64,000 nt of DNA, taken from positions 34,261-98,260 of the forward strand of contig JABXKS010000012.1 in NCBI GenBank assembly GCA_013619125.1, written 5' to 3'. Both the position numbers and the translations under genes were made by a program. The DNA is from Clostridiales bacterium. GTDB lineage: Bacteria; Bacillota; Clostridia; Tissierellales; GPF-1. Shown here in pieces: positions 1 through 7,956 of the stretch. The notes below the pieces were generated by a model. That model was not told where the DNA came from. It saw only the letters and a list, made by a program, of their open reading frames with translations, and did not search any database. Position 1 is the stretch's first letter, and every line of letters begins with the position of its first letter.

Positions 1-2
1 AA

Positions 3-1763
3 TGGACCATAATTAAAGAACTGGCACAATTTTTCAAGCCCCATCGCAAGCAAGTGATTCAACTCGCTGTATTGATGATCTTTGTGGGCATGATGGATGC
101 CATCAGCCCTTACTTTTCCAAATACGCGATTGACACCTATATCGAAACCGGCAGTCTAGATCATTACGGCATCTTTGCTGGGATCTATCTGGCTCAGGTA
201 GTCTTCTTGAGCATCAGCGTTTATGGCCTGATCTATTTGGCCGATTCCATCGGCACAAAGGTCAGCTATGACGTGCGAAAGCGTGGATTTGAAAATCTAC
301 AGGAGCTGTCCTTTTCCTACTACGACCGGACTCCGGTCGGTTGGATTATGGCGCGGATGACCTCGGATATCGGAAAGATTACAGAGGGCATTTCTTGGGC
401 TTTGGTTGATATGGTATGGGGCATAACCATGATCATCGCGATTCTCGGTATCATGCTGGTCACCAATTGGCGATTGACCATGATCATGATTGTCTTGATG
501 CCAATCCTGATGGTTGTGAGTTATTTCTTTCAAAACCGCATTTTGAAACAGCAACGCTTGGTGCGGAAAATGAATTCACGGATCACCGGTTCATTCAGCG
601 AAGGGATCATGGGAGCGAGAACCACCAAGAGCCTGGTTCGGGAAGAGAAAAACATCGGAGAATTTGAAGACCTTGCAAGCAATATGCGCGGGGCAGCGGT
701 ACGATCCGCTACCTTCTCGGCAGGCTATATCCCTATCGTATTTTTAATCAATGTAGTGGGACAAGCCTTTATCTTGATTCGAGGCGGGACTGGTGTGCTT
801 GATGGCAGCATCAGCTATGGAACCTTGGTTGCATTTATCTCCTACGCGGTTTTGATGTTCGAACCTGTGCACCACTTTGCGGTGGTTATGGCACAGTTTC
901 AAGCCACTCGGGCTTCAGCTGAGCGAGTGATCGCTCTCTTGGAAGAAAAGCCAGAGGTGCGGGATATCGAAGCAGTGGTGGCCGAATATGGTACGGCTTT
1001 AGCGCCAAAACGAGAAAACTGGCCATCCTTATTGGGCGCGATTTCCTTTGACGATGTGAGTTTTGCCTATAACCCCAAGGAACCTGTGCTAGACCATTTT
1101 ACCTTGGAAGTGAAAAAGGGCGAAACCATCGCTCTAGTTGGTGAAACTGGATCCGGAAAAAGCACCATCGTGAATCTTGCTTGCCGATTCTATGAACCGA
1201 CGGAGGGAAAGATTCGAATTGATGGGGTGAATATTCAAGAACGGTCGCAACTGTGGCTTCATGATCATCTGGGATATGTGCTGCAGCAACCCATGCTTTT
1301 TAGTGGAAGCATCCGGGATAATATTCATTTTGGCCGGGAAGACGCCACGGAAGAGGAAATTGTGGCGGCGGCAAAACAGGTTCACGCCCATGACTTTATT
1401 CAACGCCTGCCGGCTGGATATAACACGGAGGTCGGTGAAGGGGGCGCGAAGCTTTCAACAGGGCAAAAACAATTGATTTCATTTGCCCGTGCGATTTTAA
1501 AAAATCCGCAGATCTTTATTCTTGATGAAGCGACCTCGTCCATCGATTTGGAAACCGAGGTTCAAATTCAACGAGCAACCCAAGCCATCTTGGCTGGGCG
1601 GACCAGTTTTATTATTGCTCATCGCTTGTCGACCATTGTTCATGCGGACAAGATTCTGGTATTAAAGGATGGTCGCATTGCTGAGCAGGGCAATCATAAC
1701 AGCTTGATGAAGGCGAAGGGCATTTATTATAAGTTGTATCGAAGTCAATTCGACGCGGCATAG
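3..1763 (+). CDS. ABC exporter, fused permease/ATPase (5' end cut by window)
   Basis: Type IV ABC exporter half-transporter. The reading frame is open from the first bases of the window, so the true start lies upstream and the first possible start seen (GTG at 54) is probably internal. An N-terminal six-helix membrane domain (about the first 310 residues) is followed by a nucleotide-binding domain with Walker A GETGSGKST near 1138-1164, a signature written LSTGQ rather than LSGGQ, Walker B IFILDEATSSID, and the H-loop AHRLST. Such proteins usually act as heterodimers with a second ABC gene, which would lie just upstream of the window. The substrate cannot be told. No T-rich terminator follows; instead a series of hairpins and tiny ORFs begins at 1782. 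Confidence 0.93.
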   Translation, partial: WTIIKELAQFFKPHRKQVIQLAVLMIFVGMMDAISPYFSKYAIDTYIETGSLDHYGIFAGIYLAQVVFLSISVYGLIYLADSIGTKVSYDVRKRGFENLQELSFSYYDRTPVGWIMARMTSDIGKITEGISWALVDMVWGITMIIAILGIMLVTNWRLTMIMIVLMPILMVVSYFFQNRILKQQRLVRKMNSRITGSFSEGIMGARTTKSLVREEKNIGEFEDLASNMRGAAVRSATFSAGYIPIVFLINVVGQAFILIRGGTGVLDGSISYGTLVAFISYAVLMFEPVHHFAVVMAQFQATRASAERVIALLEEKPEVRDIEAVVAEYGTALAPKRENWPSLLGAISFDDVSFAYNPKEPVLDHFTLEVKKGETIALVGETGSGKSTIVNLACRFYEPTEGKIRIDGVNIQERSQLWLHDHLGYVLQQPMLFSGSIRDNIHFGREDATEEEIVAAAKQVHAHDFIQRLPAGYNTEVGEGGAKLSTGQKQLISFARAILKNPQIFILDEATSSIDLETEVQIQRATQAILAGRTSFIIAHRLSTIVHADKILVLKDGRIAEQGNHNSLMKAKGIYYKLYRSQFDAA

Positions 1764-1781
1764 CAACGAGAGATGCGACTA

Positions 1782-2035
1782 GCAGGAAGTGTTTACATTT
1801 CCTGCAGGATGCATCGATAGTTGCGAGGATCATATGGTTTATATGATCCTAAAGGAAACCTAAGGAATCATATGGTTTATATGATCCTAAAGGAAACCCA
1901 AGGAGGGATCGTTGTACGATCCACGAACAGAACTAAAGAGCAGGGAGTGCTTGCATTCCTTGAGACGAGCATAATGTTTGTAAGGATCATAGATTTTTGA
2001 TCCACAAAATAAATTAATAAGGATCAATCAATCCT
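1782..2035 (+). repeat. Array of short hairpins with GGATC cores
   Basis: Within about 250 bases I count seven inverted repeats: 1782-1805 (10 bp stem), 1826-1850 (perfect 10 bp stem AGGATCATAT, 5 nt loop), 1864-1888 (the same stem, imperfect), 1906-1922 (GGATCG/CGATCC), 1943-1960 (with G-U pairs), 1984-2003 (GGATCA/TGATCC) and 2020-2035 (AGGAT/ATCCT). Most share a GGATC...GATCC core. No protein-like ORF explains them. They lie between the ABC gene and the small-ORF cassette, and could be a leader RNA, protein-binding sites or a decayed repeat cluster. Confidence 0.7.
1829..1904 (+). repeat. 38-bp tandem duplication (two copies)
   Basis: Bases 1829-1866 are repeated directly at 1867-1904 with a single T/C difference at the 33rd base. 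Each unit carries most of one GGATC hairpin plus the tail CTAAAGGAAACC. The near-identity shows either a recent duplication by slippage or unequal crossing-over, or selection for both copies. Confidence 0.9.
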
Positions 2036-2058
2036 AATAAAAAACAGGAGGTAGAGAA

Positions 2059-2127
2059 ATGATTACAACTACAATTCAAACCGAAAAGAGAGTAAAGGAC
2101 GACCAGGAATTGCGAAAACGGAGATAA
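2059..2127 (+). CDS. Small basic peptide, cassette 1 first ORF (22 aa)
   Basis: ATG at 2059 preceded by AACAGGAGG with a good spacer; stop TAA at 2125. The product is 22 residues, hydrophilic and basic, ending RKRR. It has no recognisable domain or signal peptide. Support for translation is the strong ribosome site and its place as the first half of a two-ORF unit that recurs at 2277-2463. Its resemblance to the 37-residue ORF at 2277 is weak (a shared T-[ED]-[KR]-R start and a terminal RKR). Function unknown; it might be a leader peptide rather than a functional protein. Confidence 0.45.
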   Translation: MITTTIQTEKRVKDDQELRKRR

Positions 2128-2148
2128 AAAAACAGGAGGAAGTAGACA

Positions 2149-2253
2149 ATGAGACGATTTAAATTTTTCCATTTCCCAGTTGAGCTGATGCATTTTAACT
2201 TTATGCGTCGGGTAGACGGGATGGAGCTCTACAGAAGAATAGAGCGACTGTAA
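2149..2253 (+). CDS. Small VDGM-motif peptide, cassette 1 second ORF (34 aa)
   Basis: ATG at 2149 lies 8-9 bases after AACAGGAGG; stop TAA at 2251. The 34-residue product is aromatic and basic in its first half and ends with an amphipathic segment VDGMELYRRIERL. It aligns without gaps to the peptide at 2356-2463, with 16 identical residues of 34 and many conservative changes, clustered in N-F-x(3)-VDGM-[ED]-LYR-x-IER. That protein-level conservation between two copies, each with its own ribosome site, argues for real translation. No known family recognised; function unknown. Confidence 0.6.
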   Translation: MRRFKFFHFPVELMHFNFMRRVDGMELYRRIERL

Positions 2254-2276
2254 CATAAAAATGAGGAGGAAACAAG

Positions 2277-2390
2277 ATGATGACAGATCGAAAGACGGAC
2301 CGGCGGAAGGCTTGGAGAGAGGATCGATTTGTCCGGAAACGGAAAGGAGCACCAAATGAAACGATTATTTACATGGATTTATTCAAGTGA
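2277..2390 (+). CDS. Small basic peptide, cassette 2 first ORF (37 aa)
   Basis: Double ATG at 2277/2280 after GAGGAGGAAACAAG, a very strong ribosome site; stop TGA at 2388. The 37-residue product is highly charged, with many Arg/Lys and an RKRKG stretch near residue 20-24. It occupies the same place in cassette 2 as the 22-residue peptide does in cassette 1. Its 3' end overlaps the next ORF (start 2356) by 35 bases in another frame, which suggests translational coupling. No function can be assigned. Confidence 0.45.
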   Translation: MMTDRKTDRRKAWREDRFVRKRKGAPNETIIYMDLFK

Positions 2391-2463
2391 ACTGAACTTC
2401 TGGAATTTTGAGAAGAAGGTTGACGGAATGGATCTTTACCGTTCGATTGAACGGATTTCATAG
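2356..2463 (+). CDS. Small VDGM-motif peptide, cassette 2 second ORF (35 aa)
   Basis: ATG at 2356 with AAAGGAG six bases upstream; stop TAG at 2461. The 35-residue product is the paralogue of the 34-residue peptide at 2149: ungapped alignment, shared ELxxxNF and VDGM-[ED]-LYRxIER core. The N-terminal half is aromatic-rich and the C-terminal half looks like a charged amphipathic helix. A strong terminator begins three bases after the stop, so the four small ORFs form one transcription unit that ends here. Possible roles are a membrane-active or regulatory micropeptide; nothing in the sequence decides. Confidence 0.6.
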   Translation: MKRLFTWIYSSELNFWNFEKKVDGMDLYRSIERIS

Positions 2464-2465
2464 AG

Positions 2466-2496
2466 AAGAGGAGAAGGCTGTGGCCTTCTCCTCTTT
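2466..2496. terminator. Bidirectional intrinsic terminator
   Basis: Perfect 11-bp stem GAGGAGAAGGC/GCCTTCTCCTC at 2468-2478/2483-2493 with a TGTG loop, extended by two A-T pairs and followed by TTT. It closes the small-ORF unit on the + strand and the metallo-hydrolase gene (stop at 2501) on the minus strand. Confidence 0.9.
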
Positions 2497-2500
2497 CATA

Positions 2501-4126
2501 TTATTTGCCAAGCAAAAGATTTAGATTCAAGAGCTGTTGCTGCAGCTCCAAAAGACGCGAGTGAATCGCTTCGTAGTCTTTTTTTAGGGTTTTGTCATCT
2601 AGTATTTGACGCGTTTTGTGGGTGAGAGAATCGAATTGCATATAAACAGCTTGCAATTCTTTTTCCAGGATCTCGCGCTTGCGAACAGGATCCAGCCATC
2701 GGCCTTCCGTGGATTTGGCGCCCTCGGCCAGGGTTGCTTCATAGCCCAAATCTGGAATGGAAACCTTCCATTTTAGATCTTTTTCGATCGCCTCAGCCAA
2801 GGCGTGGGCTTGTGTTGGTTCACCATGAACCACAAATACCCGTTGCGGTTTCTTTTGGAAGCCGCGCAGCCACGACAAGAGTGTAGGCTGATCCGCATGA
2901 CCAGAGAATCCGTCGATGGAATAGATTTGCGCTTCCACCTTGATAGTCTCGCCGAGAATGCTGACTATAGAGTGACCCTCTTTCAGCTTCCGCCCCAGGG
3001 TGCCTTCCGCTTGATAACCGACGAAGATTACACTGTTTTTCGCTTTCCACAAATTATGTTTCAAATGGTGGCGAATGCGACCCGCAGTGCACATGCCTGA
3101 AGCAGAAATAATGACCTTGGGGAATTCATAGGTGTTCAGCCGTTGCGATTCCGCCTGATCTCTGACGTAAAAGAGATTTTCAAATTGGAAGGGATCATCG
3201 CCGCTAAGGATCAGCTGGCGAGTCTCTTCATTAAAACAAGAGGCATTTCGTGCGTAAATTTCCGTGGCGGATACCGCCATGGGGCTGTCCACGTAGATCG
3301 GAATTTTCATAAATTGTTCCATTTCCCCGTTTTCATAGTATTGATTAAGGGTGTAGATCAACTCTTGGGTTCGACTGACGGCAAAGGATGGAATAATGAC
3401 GGTACCACCTTTACTGACGGTATCGTTGATAATTTGAATCAAGCGCTTTGACGCATCCTCGAGTGGGGGATGAGTGGTGTGGCCGTAGGTGGATTCAACG
3501 ATGATATAATCCGCTTCTTGAATCTTGGAAAAGTTTCGAAGGAGCGGACGATTCGGCATGCCCAAGTCCCCTGAAAAAGCAAGCTTGGTGGTGTGTCCTT
3601 TTTCCGTTACCCAGAGTTCTAAAACGGAAGAACCAAGAATATGGCCCGCGTCCTGAAAGCGGAGGGTGACTTCTTCGTCGGCTTCAATTTTTTGATCATA
3701 GAGGGATCCTTCAAAATAGCGCAAGCTTTGTTCTGCGTCGGCAGTGGTGTATAGGGGCTCTCGCATTGGTTTTCCAGCTCGGGCACGTTTTTGGTTTTCC
3801 CATTGTATGTCGGCTTCTTGGATATGAGCACTGTCCAATAGCATGAGTTTTGATAGATCGTAGGTTGCTTTTGTGGTCAGAATGCGTCCGGAAAATCCGT
3901 CCTTTACCAGTTTTGGAATCCGTCCACTGTGATCGATATGGGCATGGGTCAAAATGAGATAATCGATGGTAGCTGGATCGAAGGAGAAGGCGCGCTCATT
4001 CAAACGCTCCAACTCGGGACTTCCTTGAAACATCCCGCAGTCCACCAATATTTTTTTCGTTTCTGTTGTCAACAAGTACATGGAACCCGTAACGACTTGC
4101 GAAGCACCTAAGAATTGTAGTTTCAT
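2501..4126 (-). CDS. MBL-fold beta-CASP metallo-hydrolase (RNase J/CPSF-like)
   Basis: 541 residues, a typical length for stand-alone beta-CASP proteins. The N-terminal metallo-beta-lactamase fold has HAHIDHSG (the zinc-binding HxHxDH motif), GHILGSS, and the metal Asp in FSGDLG. The beta-CASP region sits in the middle (about 245-380), then an RMMBL tail with SGHADQ and VVHGEP. Proteins of this group are nucleases or related RNA-processing hydrolases; this one lacks the RNase J C-terminal domain, so it is not RNase J itself. The start is supported by AAGGAGG on the minus strand just upstream. It is transcribed alone or after the methyltransferase at 4286, with a large hairpin between them. 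Confidence 0.88.
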   Translation of the reverse strand: MKLQFLGASQVVTGSMYLLTTETKKILVDCGMFQGSPELERLNERAFSFDPATIDYLILTHAHIDHSGRIPKLVKDGFSGRILTTKATYDLSKLMLLDSAHIQEADIQWENQKRARAGKPMREPLYTTADAEQSLRYFEGSLYDQKIEADEEVTLRFQDAGHILGSSVLELWVTEKGHTTKLAFSGDLGMPNRPLLRNFSKIQEADYIIVESTYGHTTHPPLEDASKRLIQIINDTVSKGGTVIIPSFAVSRTQELIYTLNQYYENGEMEQFMKIPIYVDSPMAVSATEIYARNASCFNEETRQLILSGDDPFQFENLFYVRDQAESQRLNTYEFPKVIISASGMCTAGRIRHHLKHNLWKAKNSVIFVGYQAEGTLGRKLKEGHSIVSILGETIKVEAQIYSIDGFSGHADQPTLLSWLRGFQKKPQRVFVVHGEPTQAHALAEAIEKDLKWKVSIPDLGYEATLAEGAKSTEGRWLDPVRKREILEKELQAVYMQFDSLTHKTRQILDDKTLKKDYEAIHSRLLELQQQLLNLNLLLGK

Positions 4127-4182
4127 GGCTTCACCTCCTTGGTACTTATATGATATCCATTTATTGTTATTGATAAACGAAA

Positions 4183-4227
4183 GACTCTATCAAGTCGCGA
4201 CTCAAACGAGTCCGACATAATAGAGTC
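4183..4227. promoter_or_regulatory. Long hairpin between two minus-strand genes
   Basis: Nested inverted repeat: GACTCTAT (4183-4190) with ATAGAGTC (4220-4227), inside it GTCG with CGAC, and innermost GACTC with GAGTC around an AAAC loop. Only a 3x3 internal loop and one bulge interrupt it. There is no clear U-run on either strand, so it is not a classic terminator. It lies in the 5' leader region of the metallo-hydrolase gene and could act as an attenuator, a processing site or a terminator of the upstream methyltransferase. Confidence 0.65.
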
Positions 4228-4285
4228 CTAGCGAGTTGTTGCTCTGATTAAATTAAATCTAATGGAACCGCGTTCTAATCGTTTT

Positions 4286-5650
4286 TTAATCGTATTTCCA
4301 TCCAGCTGGCATCTGATTCTTTAAATGCTCGCCGGTTTGCTTGGCCCAACCCACAGGGTGTTCATCGATGGTGATCAAGGTCCACCCCTTGTTGGGGGAT
4401 CCTTGAAGGATTGTATCTCCCCGTAGATATTTCAGAGATTCCGGCATGGTAACGGCGAAGTCAACGGTTTGCTTTACTTGATTTTTCGAAAGACTCATGG
4501 CGAGGGCTTGACTGGGTTGAAACCGATTCTTTTTTAGATCCCCCAGATAAAGGCCGGGCATGGGCGAGCGAAGACCAAATTGTGCTCGGCTTGGCAATTG
4601 ATCCGGGCAGAGATAAAGTTTGTCATTTTTCTGATGGAAAACCCCACTTAGGGTATCGATCAGATTTTCAGCCTGCCAGGCCTGAAAAAGGGCAGGCGGA
4701 TCAATCTTCGGTTCCGATTGTCTTGAATGTTTTTGAACGGGTCGCAGATCCTTTAATCGCGCGATAAAATGGCCATATCCCTTGATTCGATGAGGCCAAG
4801 CGCGTCTTGCGCCGGAGAGGCTTTCATCGCCCTTAATCCAAGCGGGTTCACTGGGGGAAAGCTCTGGGAATTCTGTCAGTGGATCAACCGCCATATGCGG
4901 ATAGTGGTCCAGGATCCATTGAATGGTACCTTCGTTTTCTTCTGGTGAAAAAGTGCAGGTCGAATAGACCAAAATACCGCCGGGAGCCAGCATTAGCAAG
5001 GCATCCTTCAGGATCTTCCGCTGCAGGGTTGCGCATTCATTCACATAAGCTGGTGACCATTGCTGAATTGAACGGGGATTCCTAGAAAACATGCCCTCGC
5101 CAGAGCAAGGGGCATCCACCAGAATGCGATCAAACTCACCCGGAAATACGGTTGCAAGGCGTTCAGGCGATTCGTGGGTCACAAAGGTGTTTGTGATGCC
5201 GAAAGCCTGTACTTTCTGGATCAAAGGAGCCAGGCGCTTGGGGCTGACATCGTTGGCGATCAACAAGCCGCTGTTTGCTAATTTTCCTGCGATCTGGGTG
5301 GACTTTCCACCTGGCGCAGCACAGAGATCCAGCACCCACTGATTGGGTTCAACCTGAAGGGCTTCAGCTGGGATCATGGCTGAGGGTTCTTGCACATAGC
5401 AAAGTCCCGCGTGATAGTAGGGATGTTTGGTTACGGTTGCCTTTTCTTCATGCAAAAAAAATCCGTCGCTACACCAGGAAATTGGACTTCCTTTGGCTGC
5501 GACGACTGAGAGAAAATCGTGTCGATTGGTCTTGATCGGATTGGTTCGAATCCCGATGGGGGATTCGTCTTGAAGATGGGAAAAGAAACGATCGGATTCT
5601 TCTTCAAGCATGGTTTGTATCATTTTTGTAAATTCTATTGGTAAATCCAT
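4286..5650 (-). CDS. rRNA cytosine-C5 methyltransferase, RsmF/NSUN family
   Basis: 454 residues. S-adenosylmethionine-dependent m5C methyltransferase: motif I VLDLCAAPGGKS (residues about 104-115), motif IV DAPCSGEGMF and motif VI STCTFSPEEN carrying the two catalytic cysteines. The N-terminal segment and the C-terminal domain after about residue 300 fit the RsmF type, which has a PUA-like RNA-binding tail; the tail ends GWAKQ...GWKYD as usual in the family. The target base in 16S rRNA is not deducible. It is divergently transcribed from acpS; the 72-base gap holds a TATAAT (5686-5691) reading toward acpS. Confidence 0.9.
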   Translation of the reverse strand: MDLPIEFTKMIQTMLEEESDRFFSHLQDESPIGIRTNPIKTNRHDFLSVVAAKGSPISWCSDGFFLHEEKATVTKHPYYHAGLCYVQEPSAMIPAEALQVEPNQWVLDLCAAPGGKSTQIAGKLANSGLLIANDVSPKRLAPLIQKVQAFGITNTFVTHESPERLATVFPGEFDRILVDAPCSGEGMFSRNPRSIQQWSPAYVNECATLQRKILKDALLMLAPGGILVYSTCTFSPEENEGTIQWILDHYPHMAVDPLTEFPELSPSEPAWIKGDESLSGARRAWPHRIKGYGHFIARLKDLRPVQKHSRQSEPKIDPPALFQAWQAENLIDTLSGVFHQKNDKLYLCPDQLPSRAQFGLRSPMPGLYLGDLKKNRFQPSQALAMSLSKNQVKQTVDFAVTMPESLKYLRGDTILQGSPNKGWTLITIDEHPVGWAKQTGEHLKNQMPAGWKYD

Positions 5651-5722
5651 ATAAACCTCCTGATGAAAACATCTCTCAAATATTATATAATGTAAGGGAA
5701 TTCGTCAAGAGGATGGGGAGAA

Positions 5723-6148
5723 ATGATTGAAACTGGAGTCGATATCATAGAAATAGATCGGATTAAGCGAATGGTGGAACGTCATAAGAATCTCGACAGA
5801 ATCTATACAAACCAGGAGCTGACGTATATAATGGGGAAAGGAAATAGTGTCGAAACCTACGCAGGAATCTTTGCTGCCAAAGAAGCTGTGGCGAAGGCCC
5901 TGGGAACCGGATTTCGAGGCATTGAATGGACCGAGATTGAGATTGATCATGATGCGATGGGAAAACCCATCGTTTTGACCCATGGAAAGGCGGCAAATCA
6001 CGTCGCGGAACATGGGATTCGAGGAATCTCAGTTTCAATCAGCCATGACCGCATCCAGGCCATTGCCTTCGCAGTAGCATGGACGGAAGAGGACAACGAG
6101 GGAGAGCTGAAAGATGGAAAGTATATGGAGAACCTGGGCAGAAATTGA
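5723..6148 (+). CDS. acpS: Holo-[acyl-carrier-protein] synthase
   Basis: 141 residues. Transfers 4'-phosphopantetheine from CoA to the ACP serine, activating fatty acid synthesis. The N-terminal GVDIIEIDRI carries the Mg-binding Asp; FAAKEAVAKALG carries the second metal ligand Glu and the conserved Lys; SISH near residue 110 is also typical. About 15-20 residues longer than average owing to a charged C-terminal tail that overlaps the start of alr by 35 bases, pointing to translational coupling. Start ATG follows GGGGAG. acpS next to alr and the EndoA system is a common Bacillota order. Confidence 0.94.
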   Translation: MIETGVDIIEIDRIKRMVERHKNLDRIYTNQELTYIMGKGNSVETYAGIFAAKEAVAKALGTGFRGIEWTEIEIDHDAMGKPIVLTHGKAANHVAEHGIRGISVSISHDRIQAIAFAVAWTEEDNEGELKDGKYMENLGRN

Positions 6149-7274
6149 TTTGGACGCCCTTCAACATAATGTAGAAGAAATTCGAAAGCAGATCAAAAAA
6201 AGTACGAGGGTACTCGCGGTGATCAAGGCGGATGCTTATGGCCATGGCGCTGTGGGGATCGTGCAGGAACTATTGCGTTGCGGGGTCACGGATTTTGCCG
6301 TAGCCAGTTTGAATGAAGCGGCTCAATTGCGCCGGGCAGGAATTCAAGGGAACCTATTGATTTTGGGGTATACCCCGGATGAGAACCTGTCTTTGGTGGT
6401 GGAAACCAGGGTTCAGCAGACCCTCTATTCATTGAAGCAAGCAAAATTGTTGCAGGAGATTGCCGCGGCTCAGGGACGTGTTGTCGGCATTCATCTCAAG
6501 GTGGATACGGGTATGCATCGATTGGGCTTTGCTGACAATGAGCAATCGGTGATGGAGATCTGCAAAATCGCCGAGATGCCGAATCTGGCAATCGAAGGGA
6601 TTTTCAGTCATTTCGCTGGAGCGGATCAGGAAGATTTAACGGGAGCCGAGAAACAATTGAAACGGTTTCAGATTTTTTTAGAAAAGGTCAATGAAGAAGG
6701 GGTTTCGATTCCCTTGCGCCATATGGCCAACAGCGGTGCGATTATTACAATGAAGGAAGCCGAGTATGATATGGTGCGGCCGGGACTTTTGCTCTTCGGA
6801 CATTTTCCTTCGGAAGCGTGTCGATTGCCGGAATTGGATTTGAGGCCTGTGATGACCGTAAAATCACGGATCGCGCATCTTCATACGGTTCCTGCGGGAG
6901 AAGGGGTGAGTTACGGACCTGCTTATCGGGCGACGACTCCGGTACGCATTGCCACGGTTCCCATCGGATATGCAGATGGGTTTTCGAGAATCTTGAGCAA
7001 CAAACCGTTAGGGCTGAAGATTCATGGCGAGATCGCTCCCTTGGTGGGAAATATCTGTATGGACTATTGCATGGTGGATGTTGGCCAAATTGCCGATGTG
7101 GCCGTTGGCGATGAGGTGATTATCTATGGGAAGGAACACCCGGTCGAGCAATTTGCCGAAGCCATGGGTACAATCAATTATGAGGTGTTGTGTCTTTTGC
7201 ATAAGAGAATTCCCCGAGTTTATATCAAGTCGGGAGAAACGATAGAAATCCAAGATTCATTATTGAGTGAATAG
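6114..7274 (+). CDS. alr: Alanine racemase
   Basis: 386 residues. PLP-dependent racemase that makes D-alanine for peptidoglycan. The PLP lysine is in VIKADAYGHGA (about residue 39), the opposing catalytic tyrosine in GVSYGPAY (about 265), and the C-terminal beta-domain carries GNICMDYCMVD. Starts inside the end of acpS; the next gene begins 10 bases after the stop. Full length with no odd features. Confidence 0.96.
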   Translation: MESIWRTWAEIDLDALQHNVEEIRKQIKKSTRVLAVIKADAYGHGAVGIVQELLRCGVTDFAVASLNEAAQLRRAGIQGNLLILGYTPDENLSLVVETRVQQTLYSLKQAKLLQEIAAAQGRVVGIHLKVDTGMHRLGFADNEQSVMEICKIAEMPNLAIEGIFSHFAGADQEDLTGAEKQLKRFQIFLEKVNEEGVSIPLRHMANSGAIITMKEAEYDMVRPGLLLFGHFPSEACRLPELDLRPVMTVKSRIAHLHTVPAGEGVSYGPAYRATTPVRIATVPIGYADGFSRILSNKPLGLKIHGEIAPLVGNICMDYCMVDVGQIADVAVGDEVIIYGKEHPVEQFAEAMGTINYEVLCLLHKRIPRVYIKSGETIEIQDSLLSE

Positions 7275-7284
7275 GAGGGAACGC

Positions 7285-7584
7285 ATGGCGGATGAAAGAA
7301 GAGAATTTGCAATTCGAATCGCCGAACATCTCGCGGAACAATTGCAGGAAGTGTGCGATTGCGACGCATGTTCCGTGTCACATCTGGTGGAGGATGCGAT
7401 CTGTCTCTATTTAAAGGATCGAAGACGCAGAAATATTAGCCAGTCCTTAATGGTGGGATATCAATCAATGAACGAATTCAACAAGGAATTAGCAGAAGAA
7501 GGGGTCAACTCCGATCAAGAAATGTTCGACCTTTACGAGACACAATTGGAGTGTGATGATGAAGACACAGATGCAGATTCTTAG
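7285..7584 (+). CDS. ndoAI: Antitoxin EndoAI (ribbon-helix-helix), MazE-type
   Basis: About 99 residues. Antitoxin partner of the mRNA interferase encoded next. The start at 7285 follows AGGAGGG; an in-frame GTG at 7267 would sit inside alr and has no ribosome site. The N-terminal part ([13 protein letters not shown]...[10 protein letters not shown]) fits a short ribbon-helix-helix DNA-binding domain; the acidic C-terminus (LECDDEDTD) fits the toxin-neutralising tail. It overlaps the toxin gene by 29 bases, which lets the antitoxin be made first. Family assignment rests mostly on context and the very clear toxin. Confidence 0.85.
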   Translation: MADERREFAIRIAEHLAEQLQEVCDCDACSVSHLVEDAICLYLKDRRRRNISQSLMVGYQSMNEFNKELAEEGVNSDQEMFDLYETQLECDDEDTDADS

Positions 7585-7915
7585 AGGAGACATTTATTTC
7601 GCGGACCTTAGCCCTGTTGTTGGATCGGAACAAGGCGGCTCAAGACCCGTATTAATTTTGCAGAATGATATTGGAAATAAGTATAGCACCACAACGATCG
7701 TCGCGGCCATTACATCGCGGATCAATAAAGCCAAATTGCCAACACATATTGAAATACCCGGCAAGCCTTTTGGCTTACATAAGGATTCAGTTATTTTATT
7801 GGAACAGATACGCACCATTGACAAGCGCCGATTGATTCGAAAGATCGGAATTTTGGGTTCACCTGAAATGGCACGGGTGGATAATGGATTGAAAATCAGT
7901 TTGGATTTGGTCTAG
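7556..7915 (+). CDS. ndoA: mRNA interferase EndoA (MazF family)
   Basis: 119 residues. Sequence-specific endoribonuclease toxin. The core [19 protein letters not shown] followed by [15 protein letters not shown] and [11 protein letters not shown] is almost identical to Bacillus EndoA as I remember it. The start is chosen at ATG 7556, five bases after TTGGAG; ATG 7559 or 7571 are possible, and the conserved region begins about ten residues in. Followed directly by a strong terminator, so the acpS-alr-ndoAI-ndoA unit ends here. Confidence 0.94.
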   Translation: MMKTQMQILRGDIYFADLSPVVGSEQGGSRPVLILQNDIGNKYSTTTIVAAITSRINKAKLPTHIEIPGKPFGLHKDSVILLEQIRTIDKRRLIRKIGILGSPEMARVDNGLKISLDLV

Positions 7916-7916
7916 C

Positions 7917-7939
7917 GGGCTGCGATGCAGCCTTTTTTT
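7917..7939 (+). terminator. Intrinsic terminator after ndoA
   Basis: GGCTGC-GAT-GCAGCC stem (7918-7932) followed by seven T residues. Confidence 0.93.
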
Positions 7940-7956
7940 ACGGAGAAGGAGAACTC

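Noticed and set aside
1837..2003. Short ORFs starting at the ATGG of the 38-bp repeat (9 and 42 codons)
   Set aside because: No ribosome site in front, and the start codons are simply part of the palindromic stem; the 42-codon frame runs through four hairpins.
1782..2035. CRISPR array in the hairpin-rich region
   Set aside because: Repeats are not regularly spaced, loops and lengths vary, only one 38-bp unit is duplicated and no cas gene is near.
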